A DNA stretch of 64,000 bases from Amycolatopsis roodepoortensis (GCF_014873915.1 NZ_JADBEJ010000001.1:1922001-1986000); one strand, 5' to 3'; positions 50,521 to 59,918 are shown, counted from the first letter of the stretch. Notes: a model not told the origin generated them from the sequence alone. A program made the numbers and translations.

Positions 50521-53500
50521 CGGGCGAGCAGCTCTCCTTGGGCGAGGGTGACCCGCCGGGCGGTGGACGAGGTGACGCGAAGACGGTATCTGGCGTGCCG
50601 CGCCGGCCCGGCGAGGGCGAACGGCCGCGTCTGACGGCGCCACCGGAACTTCTCGCCCTCACGCTGGTCCAGCAGCGTCCAGTGCTCGCCGTCGTCGGAT
50701 CCCTCCAGCACCCACGAACGCGGGTCACCCCGGCGGCTGCCCGAGGTCAGCGTGTACATCACCACGTCCCGCGACCCGTCCTCGACGGGGAACTCGATGA
50801 CGGGTTCGCGTTCGGGGAAGGTCACCTCGGTCCTGGTGGTGTCGTCGAACAGGGGACCGTCGGGCACCGTGATGTCCATGAGCGGTCGCGGGGCGGCGGG
50901 CTCGACGGGGGAGCGGCCCCACTCCGACGGCTGCTCGCCCATCGTGAACTTCAGCACGGCGCCGTCGGCGATGGCGGCATGGGGGAGCGTGCCGCTGTCG
51001 TGCGGGCGTCCGTCGATCGTGAGCCCCTGGACGTACACGGTGTCGCCGGTGTTGCCGGGTGCCTCGACGACCAGGTCCTTCCCGTTCTCCAGATGGACGG
51101 TCGCCTTCGTGAACAGCGGCGCGCCGATCACGTACTGGGGGCCGCCCATCGCCAGCGGATAGAACCCGAGCGCGGCGAAGACGTACCAAGCGGACATCTC
51201 GCCGTTGTCCTCGTCGCCCGGATAGCCCTGGCCGAGGTCGCTCCCGACGTAAAGCCGCCGCAGGACTTCCCGCACGATCCGCTGCGTCTTGGCAGGCGCG
51301 CCCGCGTAGTGGTAGATCCACGGGATGTGGTGGGACGGCTGGTTGGAATGTCCGTACTGTCCCATCCGGACGTCGCGGGCCTCGGTCATCTCGTGGATCA
51401 GCCCACCGTAGGAACCCGGTTTGCGGCCGGTCTCCGGTGTCGCGAAGAAAGCGTCCAGTTTGGACTCCAGCGCTTCGGTGCCGCCGTGCAGCGCGGCGAG
51501 GCCGGCGCCGTCGTGGGGCACGGAGAACGCGGTGTTCCAGGAGTTCGTCTCGGTGAAGTCGCCGCCCCACGCCTCGGGGTCGTAGCCCTCGGCGGCGAAA
51601 TGGCGGCTGCCGTCACGGTTGCGGCCCTGGAAGAACCCGATCAGCGGATCGAAGTGGTTCGCGTACTGCCGCGAACGCTGCCGGAAGTACGCGGCGTCGT
51701 CGTGGCGCCCGAGCGCTTCGGCGAAATTGGCCAGCCCGAAGTCGTTGACGCAGCCCTCCAGTGCCCACGACAGCCCTTCGTGGACCGACGTCGGCGTGAA
51801 GCCGAGGAAGATCGACTCGTGCAGGCCCTTGCGGCCGACGCTCTGCCCGCGCGGCGTCACCGTCGCGTTCTTCAGCGCCGCTTCGTAGGCGGCCTCGACG
51901 TCGAAGCCGCGCACGCCTTTGAGGTACGCGTCGGCGAACGCCACGTCGGAACTGGTGCCGGTCATGAGGTTGGCGTAGCCGGGGGAGGACCAGCGCGAGA
52001 TCCAGCCGCCTTCGCGGTACTGCTGGACGAACCCGTCGATCATCTTCCCGCAGCGGGCGGGCGTGAGCAGGGCGTACGCGGGCCACGTGGTGCGATAGGT
52101 GTCCCAGAAGCCGTTGTTGACGTACATCTCGCCGTCGACGACCTTCGCGCCGGTACTGGTGCGCGTGCTGGGCCAGAGGCGGCGGACGACCGGGCTCGCG
52201 TGACGCACACCCTTCGGGGTGACCTCGTGCGCGGAGTTCGGATACAGGAACAGCCGGTAGAGGTTCGAGTAGAACGTGGTGCGCTGGTCCTCGGTCGCGC
52301 CCTCGATCTCCACTCGGTCCAGCAGCTCAGCCCACTGCGCGCGGGCTTGGTCACGGACCTGCTCGAAGGTCGTGCCCGCCGGGATCTCCTGGTCGAGGTT
52401 CCGCTTGGCCTGCGCGAGGCTGATCAGCGACGTCGCGATCCGCATCGTCACCTCGCCCGTGGCGAACTCCAGGAAACCGGTCACCGTGCGCCACACCGGG
52501 CGCCGGATCCTTCCACCGCGCTCGGCCGGGACGTCGAACTCGGCGTGCACGAACATCCGCCGCGCGCCGGCCGACAGCCGGCTGCGCACCCAGGTGTGGC
52601 CGGTGACCACGCCGTTCGCCGCGTCGAGCCGCAATCCGCCCCGGTTGCGGGCGTTGTCGAACAACAGCCACCCGCGATCACCCGGGAAGGTGAAGCGGAA
52701 CAGCGCCGCGTGATCCGCCGGGGCGATGTCGGTGGTGACGCCATTGGCGAACCGGACACCGTAGTGATGCGGCCGGTCGATCTCGTCGTCATGGGAGAAC
52801 GCGAGCGCGCGTTCGGCCCGATCGGCCTCGACCGGGCCGATCCCCGGCATGACCTGGAAGGTGTGCCGGTCGCCCATCCACGGACTCGGCTGATGCGACA
52901 GCGCGAACGCCTGCAACGCCGGCCGGTTCGCGGCGTCGTTGTGCCGGTGGTAGCTGTAGATCCAGTTCGTGGCACCCGCGTCGGTGACCGGGGTCCAGAA
53001 GTTGAAGCCGTGCGGGACCGCGGTCGCGGGGAAGTTGTTGCCGCGCGAGAACTTGTCGCTGGAATGCGTGCCGCGGGTGGTGCGGACGTGGTCGACCGGC
53101 TCGCGGATCCCGCCCGCGCGTTCGGTGATCCGGACGTCGTCCACCCAGCCCGCGCCCTCGCCGTCCGGCGGCTCGCTGACCAGGACGATCCGGGCGATCC
53201 GCCGTCCGGCGAACCCGCCCAGGCCGCGGCGCACGAGGTTCCACTGGTCCACGTACAGCGTCTTGTCCAGGCCTTGCTCCGTGGCGCTGAACCCGGCCGA
53301 CGTCCCGTCGGCGAACTCGACGTCCAGCGCCACGAAGGTGCCGCGGTAGTCGGGCACGTCGGAGTCGGACTCGGGGAAGACCACATAGGACAGTTCGGTG
53401 CACCCGGTGACCTCGACGTCCACTTCGAACACGGTCGCGCGCAGCGTGTTCTCGTAGCGGAGGGCGTGCGCGCCGGTGAACCCGACACCGGTCTTCGCGG

Positions 53501-53597
53501 TCGGCGACGACGCCGGGCCGGTGCCGACGCGCAGGGCCGGATCCACCGGCTGCGGATCACCCGTTTCGAAGGAGGAGAAGAACCCGGTGATCGTCAC
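50517..53597 (-). CDS. GH92 family alpha-mannosidase-like glycosidase
   Basis: 1026 residues from GTG 53597. An N-terminal beta-sandwich (FFSSFETGDPQP..., about 1-190) precedes the GH92 domain: RGTHSSDKFSRGNNFPATAVPHGFNFWTPVTDAG, FWDTYRTTWPAYALLTP, GRKGLHESIFLGFTP, QYGHSNQPSHHIPWIYHYAG and GYPGDEDNGEMSAWYVFAALGFYPLAMGGPQYVIGAPLF, which carries the catalytic acid region. A C-terminal F5/8-type sugar-binding domain (SWVLEGSDDGEHWTLLDQREG) ends it. GH92 enzymes are calcium-dependent exo-alpha-mannosidases. No signal peptide is visible, which is unusual for this family. Confidence 0.9.
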   Translation of the reverse strand: MTITGFFSSFETGDPQPVDPALRVGTGPASSPTAKTGVGFTGAHALRYENTLRATVFEVDVEVTGCTELSYVVFPESDSDVPDYRGTFVALDVEFADGTSAGFSATEQGLDKTLYVDQWNLVRRGLGGFAGRRIARIVLVSEPPDGEGAGWVDDVRITERAGGIREPVDHVRTTRGTHSSDKFSRGNNFPATAVPHGFNFWTPVTDAGATNWIYSYHRHNDAANRPALQAFALSHQPSPWMGDRHTFQVMPGIGPVEADRAERALAFSHDDEIDRPHHYGVRFANGVTTDIAPADHAALFRFTFPGDRGWLLFDNARNRGGLRLDAANGVVTGHTWVRSRLSAGARRMFVHAEFDVPAERGGRIRRPVWRTVTGFLEFATGEVTMRIATSLISLAQAKRNLDQEIPAGTTFEQVRDQARAQWAELLDRVEIEGATEDQRTTFYSNLYRLFLYPNSAHEVTPKGVRHASPVVRRLWPSTRTSTGAKVVDGEMYVNNGFWDTYRTTWPAYALLTPARCGKMIDGFVQQYREGGWISRWSSPGYANLMTGTSSDVAFADAYLKGVRGFDVEAAYEAALKNATVTPRGQSVGRKGLHESIFLGFTPTSVHEGLSWALEGCVNDFGLANFAEALGRHDDAAYFRQRSRQYANHFDPLIGFFQGRNRDGSRHFAAEGYDPEAWGGDFTETNSWNTAFSVPHDGAGLAALHGGTEALESKLDAFFATPETGRKPGSYGGLIHEMTEARDVRMGQYGHSNQPSHHIPWIYHYAGAPAKTQRIVREVLRRLYVGSDLGQGYPGDEDNGEMSAWYVFAALGFYPLAMGGPQYVIGAPLFTKATVHLENGKDLVVEAPGNTGDTVYVQGLTIDGRPHDSGTLPHAAIADGAVLKFTMGEQPSEWGRSPVEPAAPRPLMDITVPDGPLFDDTTRTEVTFPEREPVIEFPVEDGSRDVVMYTLTSGSRRGDPRSWVLEGSDDGEHWTLLDQREGEKFRWRRQTRPFALAGPARHARYRLRVTSSTARRVTLAQGELLAR

Positions 53598-53639
53598 CAG
53601 GCCACCGTAACTCGGACGCGTGAGCACGGCTCGGTGTGC

Positions 53640-53666
53640 CGCATCGAGAGGACTAAACGCGTGAGG
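53640..53666 (+). repeat. Dispersed 27-bp motif, copy 2
   Basis: CGCATCGAGAGGACTAAACG (from 53640), then CGTGAGG. It matches the stretch at 24904-24930 at 24 of 27 positions and contains the TAG stop codon of the SDR gene (53653-53655, minus strand). Role unknown. Confidence 0.5.
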
Positions 53667-54411
53667 AAAGGAACTCCTCGAAGGTGCCCGCACCGGTCGC
53701 GTTCTCCGGCGTCAGGTTGCCGCCCGCCCGGAACGCCCGGGCCGCCTTGCCCGGCAGCCACAGCGACACGATCGGCTTCCGGCGCCCGGCCGACCGCTGA
53801 TACGCCTCCGCCAGGTCGCGGGCGCTCCGCACCTCGGGGCCGCCCATGTCCGGCACCCGCCCCGACGGCGGACCCGACACCAGCGCGACCAGCCTGTCCG
53901 CGACGTCACCGGTGCTGACCGGCTGGAACCGGAACCCCGACGGCACGATCGTCACCGGCAGCCGCCGCTGCGCCGACGACATCCGCGCGACGAGCTCGTG
54001 GAACTGGGTCGCGCGCAGCACCGTCCACGGCAGACCGGACTCCTCGATCACCTTCTCGCAGGCCAGCTTCTCGTCGTAGTAGAAGAACCGGATCACGTCG
54101 ATGCCGACGATCGAGATGTACACCAGATGCGGACCGCCCGCCCGCTTCGCCGCCTCGACCAGGTTCCGCGTCACCTGCTCGTCCCCGCGGCCCAGCGTCG
54201 ACGCGCAGTGGACGATCGCCGAGACACCGGTGACCGCCTCGACCAGGCCGTCACCGGTCTTCAGATCACACCGCGCCCATTCGTTCGGCTCATCGGCGGG
54301 ACGTGACCGCCTGCTCATGATCCGGACCGGCCTTCCTCCGGCCACCAGCCGCCGCACCACCTCGCGGCCGAGATCGCCGGTACCGCCGGTCACCAGAATC
54401 GGGTTCGTCAC
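53653..54411 (-). CDS. NAD(P)H-binding SDR-like protein (NmrA/atypical SDR)
   Basis: 252 residues; GTG 54411 is chosen because GGAGG lies 6 nt upstream and a Rossmann motif opens at once (NPILVTGGTGDLGREVVRRLV). AIVHCASTLGRGDEQVTRNLVEAAKRAG and LVYISIVGIDVIRFFYYDEKLACEKVIEESGLPWTVLRATQFHEL are typical of NmrA/atypical SDRs. It directly follows the ECF41 sigma factor gene (13 bp). ECF41 sigma factors are known to switch on a neighbouring oxidoreductase, epimerase or carboxymuconolactone decarboxylase gene. Confidence 0.85.
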   Translation of the reverse strand: MTNPILVTGGTGDLGREVVRRLVAGGRPVRIMSRRSRPADEPNEWARCDLKTGDGLVEAVTGVSAIVHCASTLGRGDEQVTRNLVEAAKRAGGPHLVYISIVGIDVIRFFYYDEKLACEKVIEESGLPWTVLRATQFHELVARMSSAQRRLPVTIVPSGFRFQPVSTGDVADRLVALVSGPPSGRVPDMGGPEVRSARDLAEAYQRSAGRRKPIVSLWLPGKAARAFRAGGNLTPENATGAGTFEEFLSSRV

Positions 54412-54424
54412 CTTGGTCCTCCGT

Positions 54425-55339
54425 TCACGAGAGCTTCCACCCTCCAGAACCGGCGGGCCACCCGGAACGTGACAGCTGTCCGGAAAGGAACGCGAGCTTC
54501 TCCGGATTCGCGACCGCGCGGAGCCCGCGGATCCGCCCGCCCACGACCTCGAACCCAAGGATGCCGAACAGGACGTCACCGGCCCTCGCGACCACCGCGG
54601 GTTCGCCGTTGACCTCGAGGATCCCGATCGACACCTGCCCGGCACCGGCGAACATCCCGGCGTACAGCCGCGCGACCTTCGCCGCGCCGTGCACCGGACG
54701 CCGGGCCGCGGTGGCCTTTCCGCCGCCGTCCGACCACGCCGTGACGTCGGCGGTCAGCAGACTCTCCAAAGCGGGCAGATCCCCGTCCCGTGCCGCCGAC
54801 AGGAAGCTCTCGACCAGCTTTTCAAGCTGTCGCGGGTTCGAAACCCGTCGCTCAGGCGATCGGTCCAGCGCCTTTCGCGCACGGCGGTGCAGCTGGCGCG
54901 AGTTGACCTCGGAGACGTCGAGGATCGCGCCGATCTCGCGATGGCTGTAGGCGAAGGCCTCCTTCAGCACGAACACCGCGCGCTCCACCGGGCTGAGCTG
55001 CTCCAGCAACACCATCATCGCCAGCGACACCGAATCCCGCTGCTCCGCCGTCTCCAGCGGGCCGAGCACGTCGTCCGAAGTCAGGACCGGTTCGGGCAGC
55101 CATGGCCCGACATACCGCTCCCGCTGTGCCCTGGCCGAAGTCAGCCGATTCAGGCAGAGATTGGTGACCACCTTCGCCAGCCACGCCCGCGGCGACGTGA
55201 TCGACTCCCGTTCGGCGCCCGCCCACTTCGGGTAGGCGTCCTGAACGACGTCTTCCGCCTCCGCGGCCGATCCGAGCAGGCGGTACGCGAGCCCGAACAT
55301 GACGGGCCGCAGCCGCTCGAATTCCGTCGCGCCGTCCAT
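54425..55339 (-). CDS. sigJ: ECF41-type RNA polymerase sigma factor (SigJ-like)
   Basis: 304 residues from ATG 55339. Sigma region 2 (FERLRPVMFGLAYRLLGSAAEAEDVVQDAYPKW) and region 4 (LSPVERAVFVLKEAFAYSHREIGAILDVSEVNSRQLHRRARKAL). The C-terminal SnoaL-like extension carries the ECF41 marks DGGGK and NPEKL (LRAVANPEKLAFLSGQLS). There is no anti-sigma gene; in ECF41 the extension itself controls activity. Operon with the downstream SDR gene. The gene symbol is by resemblance to mycobacterial SigJ. Confidence 0.88.
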   Translation of the reverse strand: MDGATEFERLRPVMFGLAYRLLGSAAEAEDVVQDAYPKWAGAERESITSPRAWLAKVVTNLCLNRLTSARAQRERYVGPWLPEPVLTSDDVLGPLETAEQRDSVSLAMMVLLEQLSPVERAVFVLKEAFAYSHREIGAILDVSEVNSRQLHRRARKALDRSPERRVSNPRQLEKLVESFLSAARDGDLPALESLLTADVTAWSDGGGKATAARRPVHGAAKVARLYAGMFAGAGQVSIGILEVNGEPAVVARAGDVLFGILGFEVVGGRIRGLRAVANPEKLAFLSGQLSRSGWPAGSGGWKLS

Positions 55340-55493
55340 TTTCCCCTACGAATCCCGCTCAATCCACTGTGGACACCCCGTTCGGTGAGGGTACCGCTCA
55401 CCGGGATCGCCGTACCTGATCGGCGCTGATGCCACCCGTGACCGTATCGGTACGAATGGAACGTCTGCGTCACCACCGAGAGAGGGGTCTGGA

Positions 55494-58274
55494 GTGACGT
55501 CACGTTCGTCGCGTTCGCGTGCCTCGTTGTGCGCCGCGACCGCCATCACAGTGTTAGCGCTGGTCACAGCGCCCGAAGTCGGCGCGGCACCGGGCGCGGT
55601 GCACACCACGCCGGACAGATCCGGGAAGGACGTCGATGTCCGCGACACGGCGAGAACCAGCCCGCGCGTCCTCGCCGCGCGGGACCGGCTCACGGCGTCC
55701 CGTGCGACGTCCGTCACGAAGGCACGGGCGGAACTGGGACACCAGGCACTGCTCGACTTCGACGAGCTGACCGGCACACCCCGCGTCCTGGCCCGCACTG
55801 ACGGCTTCCTCACCGGGCCGAGCGGCGCGTCACCCCGCGACATCGTGCTGAACTACCTGCGGGAGAAGGAAGGACTCGTCGGTCTCAGCGCCGGCGACAC
55901 CGCGAAACTGAACCTGCGCAAGGACTACGTCGACGTCGAAGGCACGCACCATCTCTCCTTCACCCAGTCTGTCGGCGGCGTTCCCGTGTTCGGCAACGGG
56001 TTGAAGGCGCACGTCACCAAGGACGGCAGGCTGATCCAGCTGGACGGCGCGCCCGTGCGCGATCTTCCCGCCTCGCTGGGCGCGAGCACATTGGCCGCCC
56101 CGGCCCCGGACTCCAAGCAGGTCGCGTTCCTGACCGGCGACGGGCTGCGCCCCGCCTGGTACACGCTGACCAAACCCGCCGTGGACAAGATGTTCCAGGA
56201 GGTGACCGACGCCGGCACCGGCAAGCTGCTCTACCGCAAGAACCTGGTGAACCACGCCAACGACGACACTGCCGGTGCCAAAGGACTCGCCTGGGAAGCC
56301 CAGCCAGGCCCGCAGAAGCAGGTGGACCTGAGCCAGAGGGGCTGGCTGCCCGCCGACGCCAAGACCTTGGACGGCAACGTCGCGCACGTCGCCGCCGACG
56401 TCAACGGCGACCTGAAATTCCAGCCGCAGGAAGAGATCGGCCGGAACACCGACGGCACCTTCCGGTACAGGTTCACCGACTTCACCGCCGTCGTCGGCCC
56501 GCCGTGCTCGGCAGCGAGGCCGTGCTCCTGGGACCCGAAAACCCCGGGCTCCTGGGCGAAGAACCGGGAACAGAACGCCGTGCAGGCACTCGCCTACGTC
56601 GGGAGCTTCCACGACCACCTCGCGTCCTTCCCGATCGGCTTCACCAGGCAGGCGGGCAACTTCGAGAAGGTCGACGGCGACGCCGTCCAGGTCCACACCC
56701 TGCTCGGCGCGCAGGAACCGGGCTACTACGACAACGCGTTCATGGGCACCCCGCCCGACGGGCAGCCGCCGACGATGGGGATGTTCCTGTTCCACGACCC
56801 TAGGAATCCCGACGACCCGTTCCTCGCCGCGAATTCCGCCGACGACGCCACGATCATCCACCACGAGTACACCCACGGCCTGTCCAACCGGCTCGTCGTC
56901 GACGCGCAGGGCAACTCCACGCTCAACTCCTTCCAGTCCGGCGCGATGGGCGAAGCGTGGAGCGACTGGTACGCCTTCGACTACCTCGTCGGGCGGAACG
57001 CGGTCAAGGACACCTTGGCACCCGGTGAACTGCTCGGGGGCGATTACGTCAGCAACGGCGTCCCCCTCGCCCGCACCCAGCCGCTGGACTGCCCGGTCGG
57101 CGCCGGTGCGCCCCAGTGCCCCGGCACGCCGGGGGCCGGGCCCGGTGGCTACACCTACGGCGACCTCGGCCGGATCATCGGCTTCCCGGAGGTCCACGCC
57201 GACGGCGAGATCTGGGCGAGCACGCTGTGGGACATCCGTTCGGCGCTCGGTGTGCAGTTGACGCGGGCGCTGGTCACCCGCGCGATGGAGCTTTCGCCCG
57301 CGTCGCCGTCCTTCCTGGACATGCGGAACTCGATCCTGCAGGCCGACACGGTGATCAACGGCGGCCGTGCGCACGCGAAACTGTGGAAGGCCTTCGCGGC
57401 ACGCGGCATGGGCTACTTCGCCGGTTCGATCACCGGCGCCGACACCGCACCGGCCGAGGACTTCTCCACGCCGCCGCCCGCGGGAACGCCGACCGGCACC
57501 GTGACCGGCAAGGTCACCGACCGCGAAGGCGGGGCGCCGATCGCCGGTGTCGCCGTCCGGTTCAGCGGGCACGACTCCGGGTTCGCCGGATCGCTGTCCG
57601 CGGTCACCGACGCGGCCGGCGTCTACACCATCCCCGGCGTGCTCCCCGGCACCTATCCGAAGGTCTACGCGCACGGGGGCGGCGCGGACGGCGAGATCCG
57701 CGCGGTCTCGGTGCGGTCGGGGACCACCAGGGTCGACTGGTCGCTGCGGTTCAACTGGGCCTCCAGCGGCGCCGGGGCCGGCGTCACCGCCTTCAACGGC
57801 GAGGACTTCACCCAGTACGGCTGCGGTCCCGGCGATCTGCTGGCCTCGTCGGTGCTCGGCGGGGGCGGCTGGTCGACCGACAAGGTCGTCCGCCCCGACG
57901 GCACGGTCGAGTCGCGGTTCGTCACGATCAAACTCGGCAAACCGGTCGACGTCAGCGCCATCGAGATCGACCCGGCCAACGTCTGCGGCGACGACCCGCC
58001 CGCCGCGGCCAAGGACGTCACCGTCGAAACCTCGGTTGACGGCACGACCTGGGTGAAGGCGGGCACCGGTGACTTCAAGCCCGCCGATCTGAACAAGCTC
58101 ACCGCGCTCCGGCTCGCGCCGGGCAGCGCGACCGGTGTGCGGTTCGTGCGGCTGACCGTTTCGTCCAACCAGCTGTCGTTCTATCCGGACAGGACCTGTT
58201 CGCCGCAGCCCACGACGGCCGGGTGCCTGTACCTGGACGTGCAGAAACTGGCGGTGCGGGGCGCTTCCGCCTGA
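55494..58274 (+). CDS. Secreted M36 (fungalysin) metalloprotease with Ig-like and F5/8 domains
   Basis: 926 residues from GTG 55494. Signal peptide SLCAATAITVLALVTAPEVGAA, then an FTP/PepSY-like propeptide (to about 250) and the M36 catalytic domain with zinc site HHEYTHGLSNRL and third ligand in GAMGEAWSDWYAFDYLVG. GKVTDREGGAPIAGVAVRF starts a carboxypeptidase-regulatory-like beta-sandwich. The C-terminal about 170 residues look like an F5/8 discoidin domain (VTVETSVDGTTWVKAGTGDF). Extracellular protease probably autoactivated by propeptide removal. Its terminator is cut by the mobile element at 58312. Confidence 0.92.
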   Translation: MTSRSSRSRASLCAATAITVLALVTAPEVGAAPGAVHTTPDRSGKDVDVRDTARTSPRVLAARDRLTASRATSVTKARAELGHQALLDFDELTGTPRVLARTDGFLTGPSGASPRDIVLNYLREKEGLVGLSAGDTAKLNLRKDYVDVEGTHHLSFTQSVGGVPVFGNGLKAHVTKDGRLIQLDGAPVRDLPASLGASTLAAPAPDSKQVAFLTGDGLRPAWYTLTKPAVDKMFQEVTDAGTGKLLYRKNLVNHANDDTAGAKGLAWEAQPGPQKQVDLSQRGWLPADAKTLDGNVAHVAADVNGDLKFQPQEEIGRNTDGTFRYRFTDFTAVVGPPCSAARPCSWDPKTPGSWAKNREQNAVQALAYVGSFHDHLASFPIGFTRQAGNFEKVDGDAVQVHTLLGAQEPGYYDNAFMGTPPDGQPPTMGMFLFHDPRNPDDPFLAANSADDATIIHHEYTHGLSNRLVVDAQGNSTLNSFQSGAMGEAWSDWYAFDYLVGRNAVKDTLAPGELLGGDYVSNGVPLARTQPLDCPVGAGAPQCPGTPGAGPGGYTYGDLGRIIGFPEVHADGEIWASTLWDIRSALGVQLTRALVTRAMELSPASPSFLDMRNSILQADTVINGGRAHAKLWKAFAARGMGYFAGSITGADTAPAEDFSTPPPAGTPTGTVTGKVTDREGGAPIAGVAVRFSGHDSGFAGSLSAVTDAAGVYTIPGVLPGTYPKVYAHGGGADGEIRAVSVRSGTTRVDWSLRFNWASSGAGAGVTAFNGEDFTQYGCGPGDLLASSVLGGGGWSTDKVVRPDGTVESRFVTIKLGKPVDVSAIEIDPANVCGDDPPAAAKDVTVETSVDGTTWVKAGTGDFKPADLNKLTALRLAPGSATGVRFVRLTVSSNQLSFYPDRTCSPQPTTAGCLYLDVQKLAVRGASA

Positions 58275-58289
58275 CCTGCCGCGATCGGC

Positions 58290-58337
58290 CTCGTGAGTGG
58301 TAAGGACGGTTCTAGCTGAACCTGTCTTATGTACCTA
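58290..58337. other. attL: left junction of the mobile element in a split palindrome
   Basis: 58290-58311 equals the left 22-bp arm of the palindrome at 48385-48430, and 58312-58313 is its central CT. From 58314 (AGCTGAACCTGTC) the sequence departs from the palindrome and the serine integrase gene begins 26 bp on. A cut at a central non-palindromic dinucleotide flanked by an imperfectly or perfectly symmetric attB is exactly how serine integrases work. So attB was an intact 46-bp palindrome downstream of the M36 gene, and its right arm should be at the other end of the element. Confidence 0.75.
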
Positions 58338-58339
58338 CT

Positions 58340-59911
58340 GTGGATCACATGGGATTCAGTCATCAGGTTAGTGCAGGTCAGGGCGGGCGTCAGCCGGTGT
58401 TGGACTCGTATGCGCGCCTGTCGCGGAATCAGGCTGGGAAGCTGGAGAAGTGCGAGACCCAGCACGCCGACAACCGGGATGTGATCGACCGGTTGGGCGG
58501 CGTGCTGGGTGAGGAGATCTCGGACCCGAAGCTGTCTGCCTGGAACCCGAAGGTGCATCGTCCGGGCTGGGAACGGATCATGAAACGGGTCGCGGCGCGG
58601 GCGTCGGATGGGGTGGTGTTGTGGAACACCGACAGGGGTTGGCGGCAGTCGCAGGATCTTGAGGACCTGTTCAAGCTGATCGAGGGCACGGGCTATGACT
58701 CGTACACGGTGGCGTCCTCACACGGCCGCTACGACCTCACCGACTACAACGACCGGTACCAGCTACGGCAGGAGGTCGCGCACAATCAGCGCAACTCCGA
58801 TGAGGCGTCTCAGCGGATCTCACGGCGGTTCGAGGTGCTGCGCAAGCGCGGTATCCCGCATCACCAGGGGCGCCGGTTCGGGTTCCCCGGTCTGGACCGG
58901 ACGGTGCCGCGTGAACAGTGGCTTGACGAGGACGGGAAGGACACCCGTAAGCCGGTTCCGGCGGAGTTGGTGGAACGCGAACGCAGGGCGTTGAGGGACG
59001 CCACGGATGCGGTGTTGGCGGGGGTGTTCCAATCCACGATCGCGGATGAGTGGAACGCGGCGGGACTGCTCACGATCACGGGTAAGAGGTGGCTGCCGCG
59101 CCAGGTCGGGGAGGTACTGCTCAGGCCGATCAATGCTGGTCTGATCGAGCATGACGGCGTGGTGGTGGGCACGATGCCGGGTGAGCCGATCGTGAAACCG
59201 GAGACGTTCACCAAGCTGCGCGCGTTGTGTGCGGGGCGGACGCAGGGCCAGCATCCGAGCGGGGTCTACGTGGGGTCGGGGATCTTGCGCTGCCCGTTAT
59301 GTGGGCGAGGTGTGAGCGGGCGCCCGCATTCGGGGAACTACCCAGATGGTGAGCGGCGACGGCAGTACGGGTGCTCGAAGAGTTCGGGCGGGTGCGGCAA
59401 GGTCGGCGCCGATATGCGGCGGGTGGATCGTGAATTGCGCGGGCTGGTGATTTCGCGGTTGTCGGACGCCAAGCACGCGGCGGCGATCCGGGCCGCGCGT
59501 GCGCGTGTCTCGGAACGGTTGGCCGAGATCCACATGGAACTCGGTGAGTGTGAGCGCTTGTTGAAGTCGATCGCGGCGAAACTCGGCGCGGGGAAGATGA
59601 CCGAGGACGCCTATGACGCGGCCAATGAACCGCTGATGGCCACACGCGCGCGGTTGGAAGCGGAGCGGGACGAACTGACCGGCGGGAACCCGGACGGTCC
59701 TACCGAGGCGATGAGCCGTGAGGACGCGGCGGCGCAGTGGGACGCGGCCGAGTTCGATGAACGCCGCGCGATGCTTACCGACGCACTCAGCGGCGACACC
59801 CTCTATCTGGACCCTGCCGCCAAGAACGGGAAACGGCAGTTCGACCCGAAGCGGGTGCGAATCGACCCGCGCAAGCCCAAGCGCCGTACGCGCGGCCAGC
59901 ACGCGGCCTGA
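58340..59911 (+). CDS. Large serine recombinase (integrase)
   Basis: 523 residues from GTG 58340 (ATG 58349 is an alternative; neither has a clear Shine-Dalgarno). N-terminal resolvase domain with the catalytic Ser and Arg in DSYARLSRN and VVLWNTDRGWRQSQDLEDLF. A recombinase domain follows (GRRFGFPG, GVFQSTIADEWNAAGLLTITGKRWLPRQVGEVLLRPINAGLI), then a zinc ribbon (LRCPLCGRGVSG ... YGCSKSSGGCGK) and a coiled-coil region (RARVSERLAEIHMELGECERLLKSIAAKL). It would integrate the element between attP and attB without host factors; excision would need a directionality factor, not identified here. Confidence 0.93.
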   Translation: MDHMGFSHQVSAGQGGRQPVLDSYARLSRNQAGKLEKCETQHADNRDVIDRLGGVLGEEISDPKLSAWNPKVHRPGWERIMKRVAARASDGVVLWNTDRGWRQSQDLEDLFKLIEGTGYDSYTVASSHGRYDLTDYNDRYQLRQEVAHNQRNSDEASQRISRRFEVLRKRGIPHHQGRRFGFPGLDRTVPREQWLDEDGKDTRKPVPAELVERERRALRDATDAVLAGVFQSTIADEWNAAGLLTITGKRWLPRQVGEVLLRPINAGLIEHDGVVVGTMPGEPIVKPETFTKLRALCAGRTQGQHPSGVYVGSGILRCPLCGRGVSGRPHSGNYPDGERRRQYGCSKSSGGCGKVGADMRRVDRELRGLVISRLSDAKHAAAIRAARARVSERLAEIHMELGECERLLKSIAAKLGAGKMTEDAYDAANEPLMATRARLEAERDELTGGNPDGPTEAMSREDAAAQWDAAEFDERRAMLTDALSGDTLYLDPAAKNGKRQFDPKRVRIDPRKPKRRTRGQHAA

Positions 59912-59918
59912 TAGAGCA

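Noticed and set aside
58290..58340. tRNA gene as insertion site of the element
   Set aside because: No cloverleaf or anticodon arm is present; the junction lies in a palindromic terminator, as also expected for a serine rather than a tyrosine integrase.
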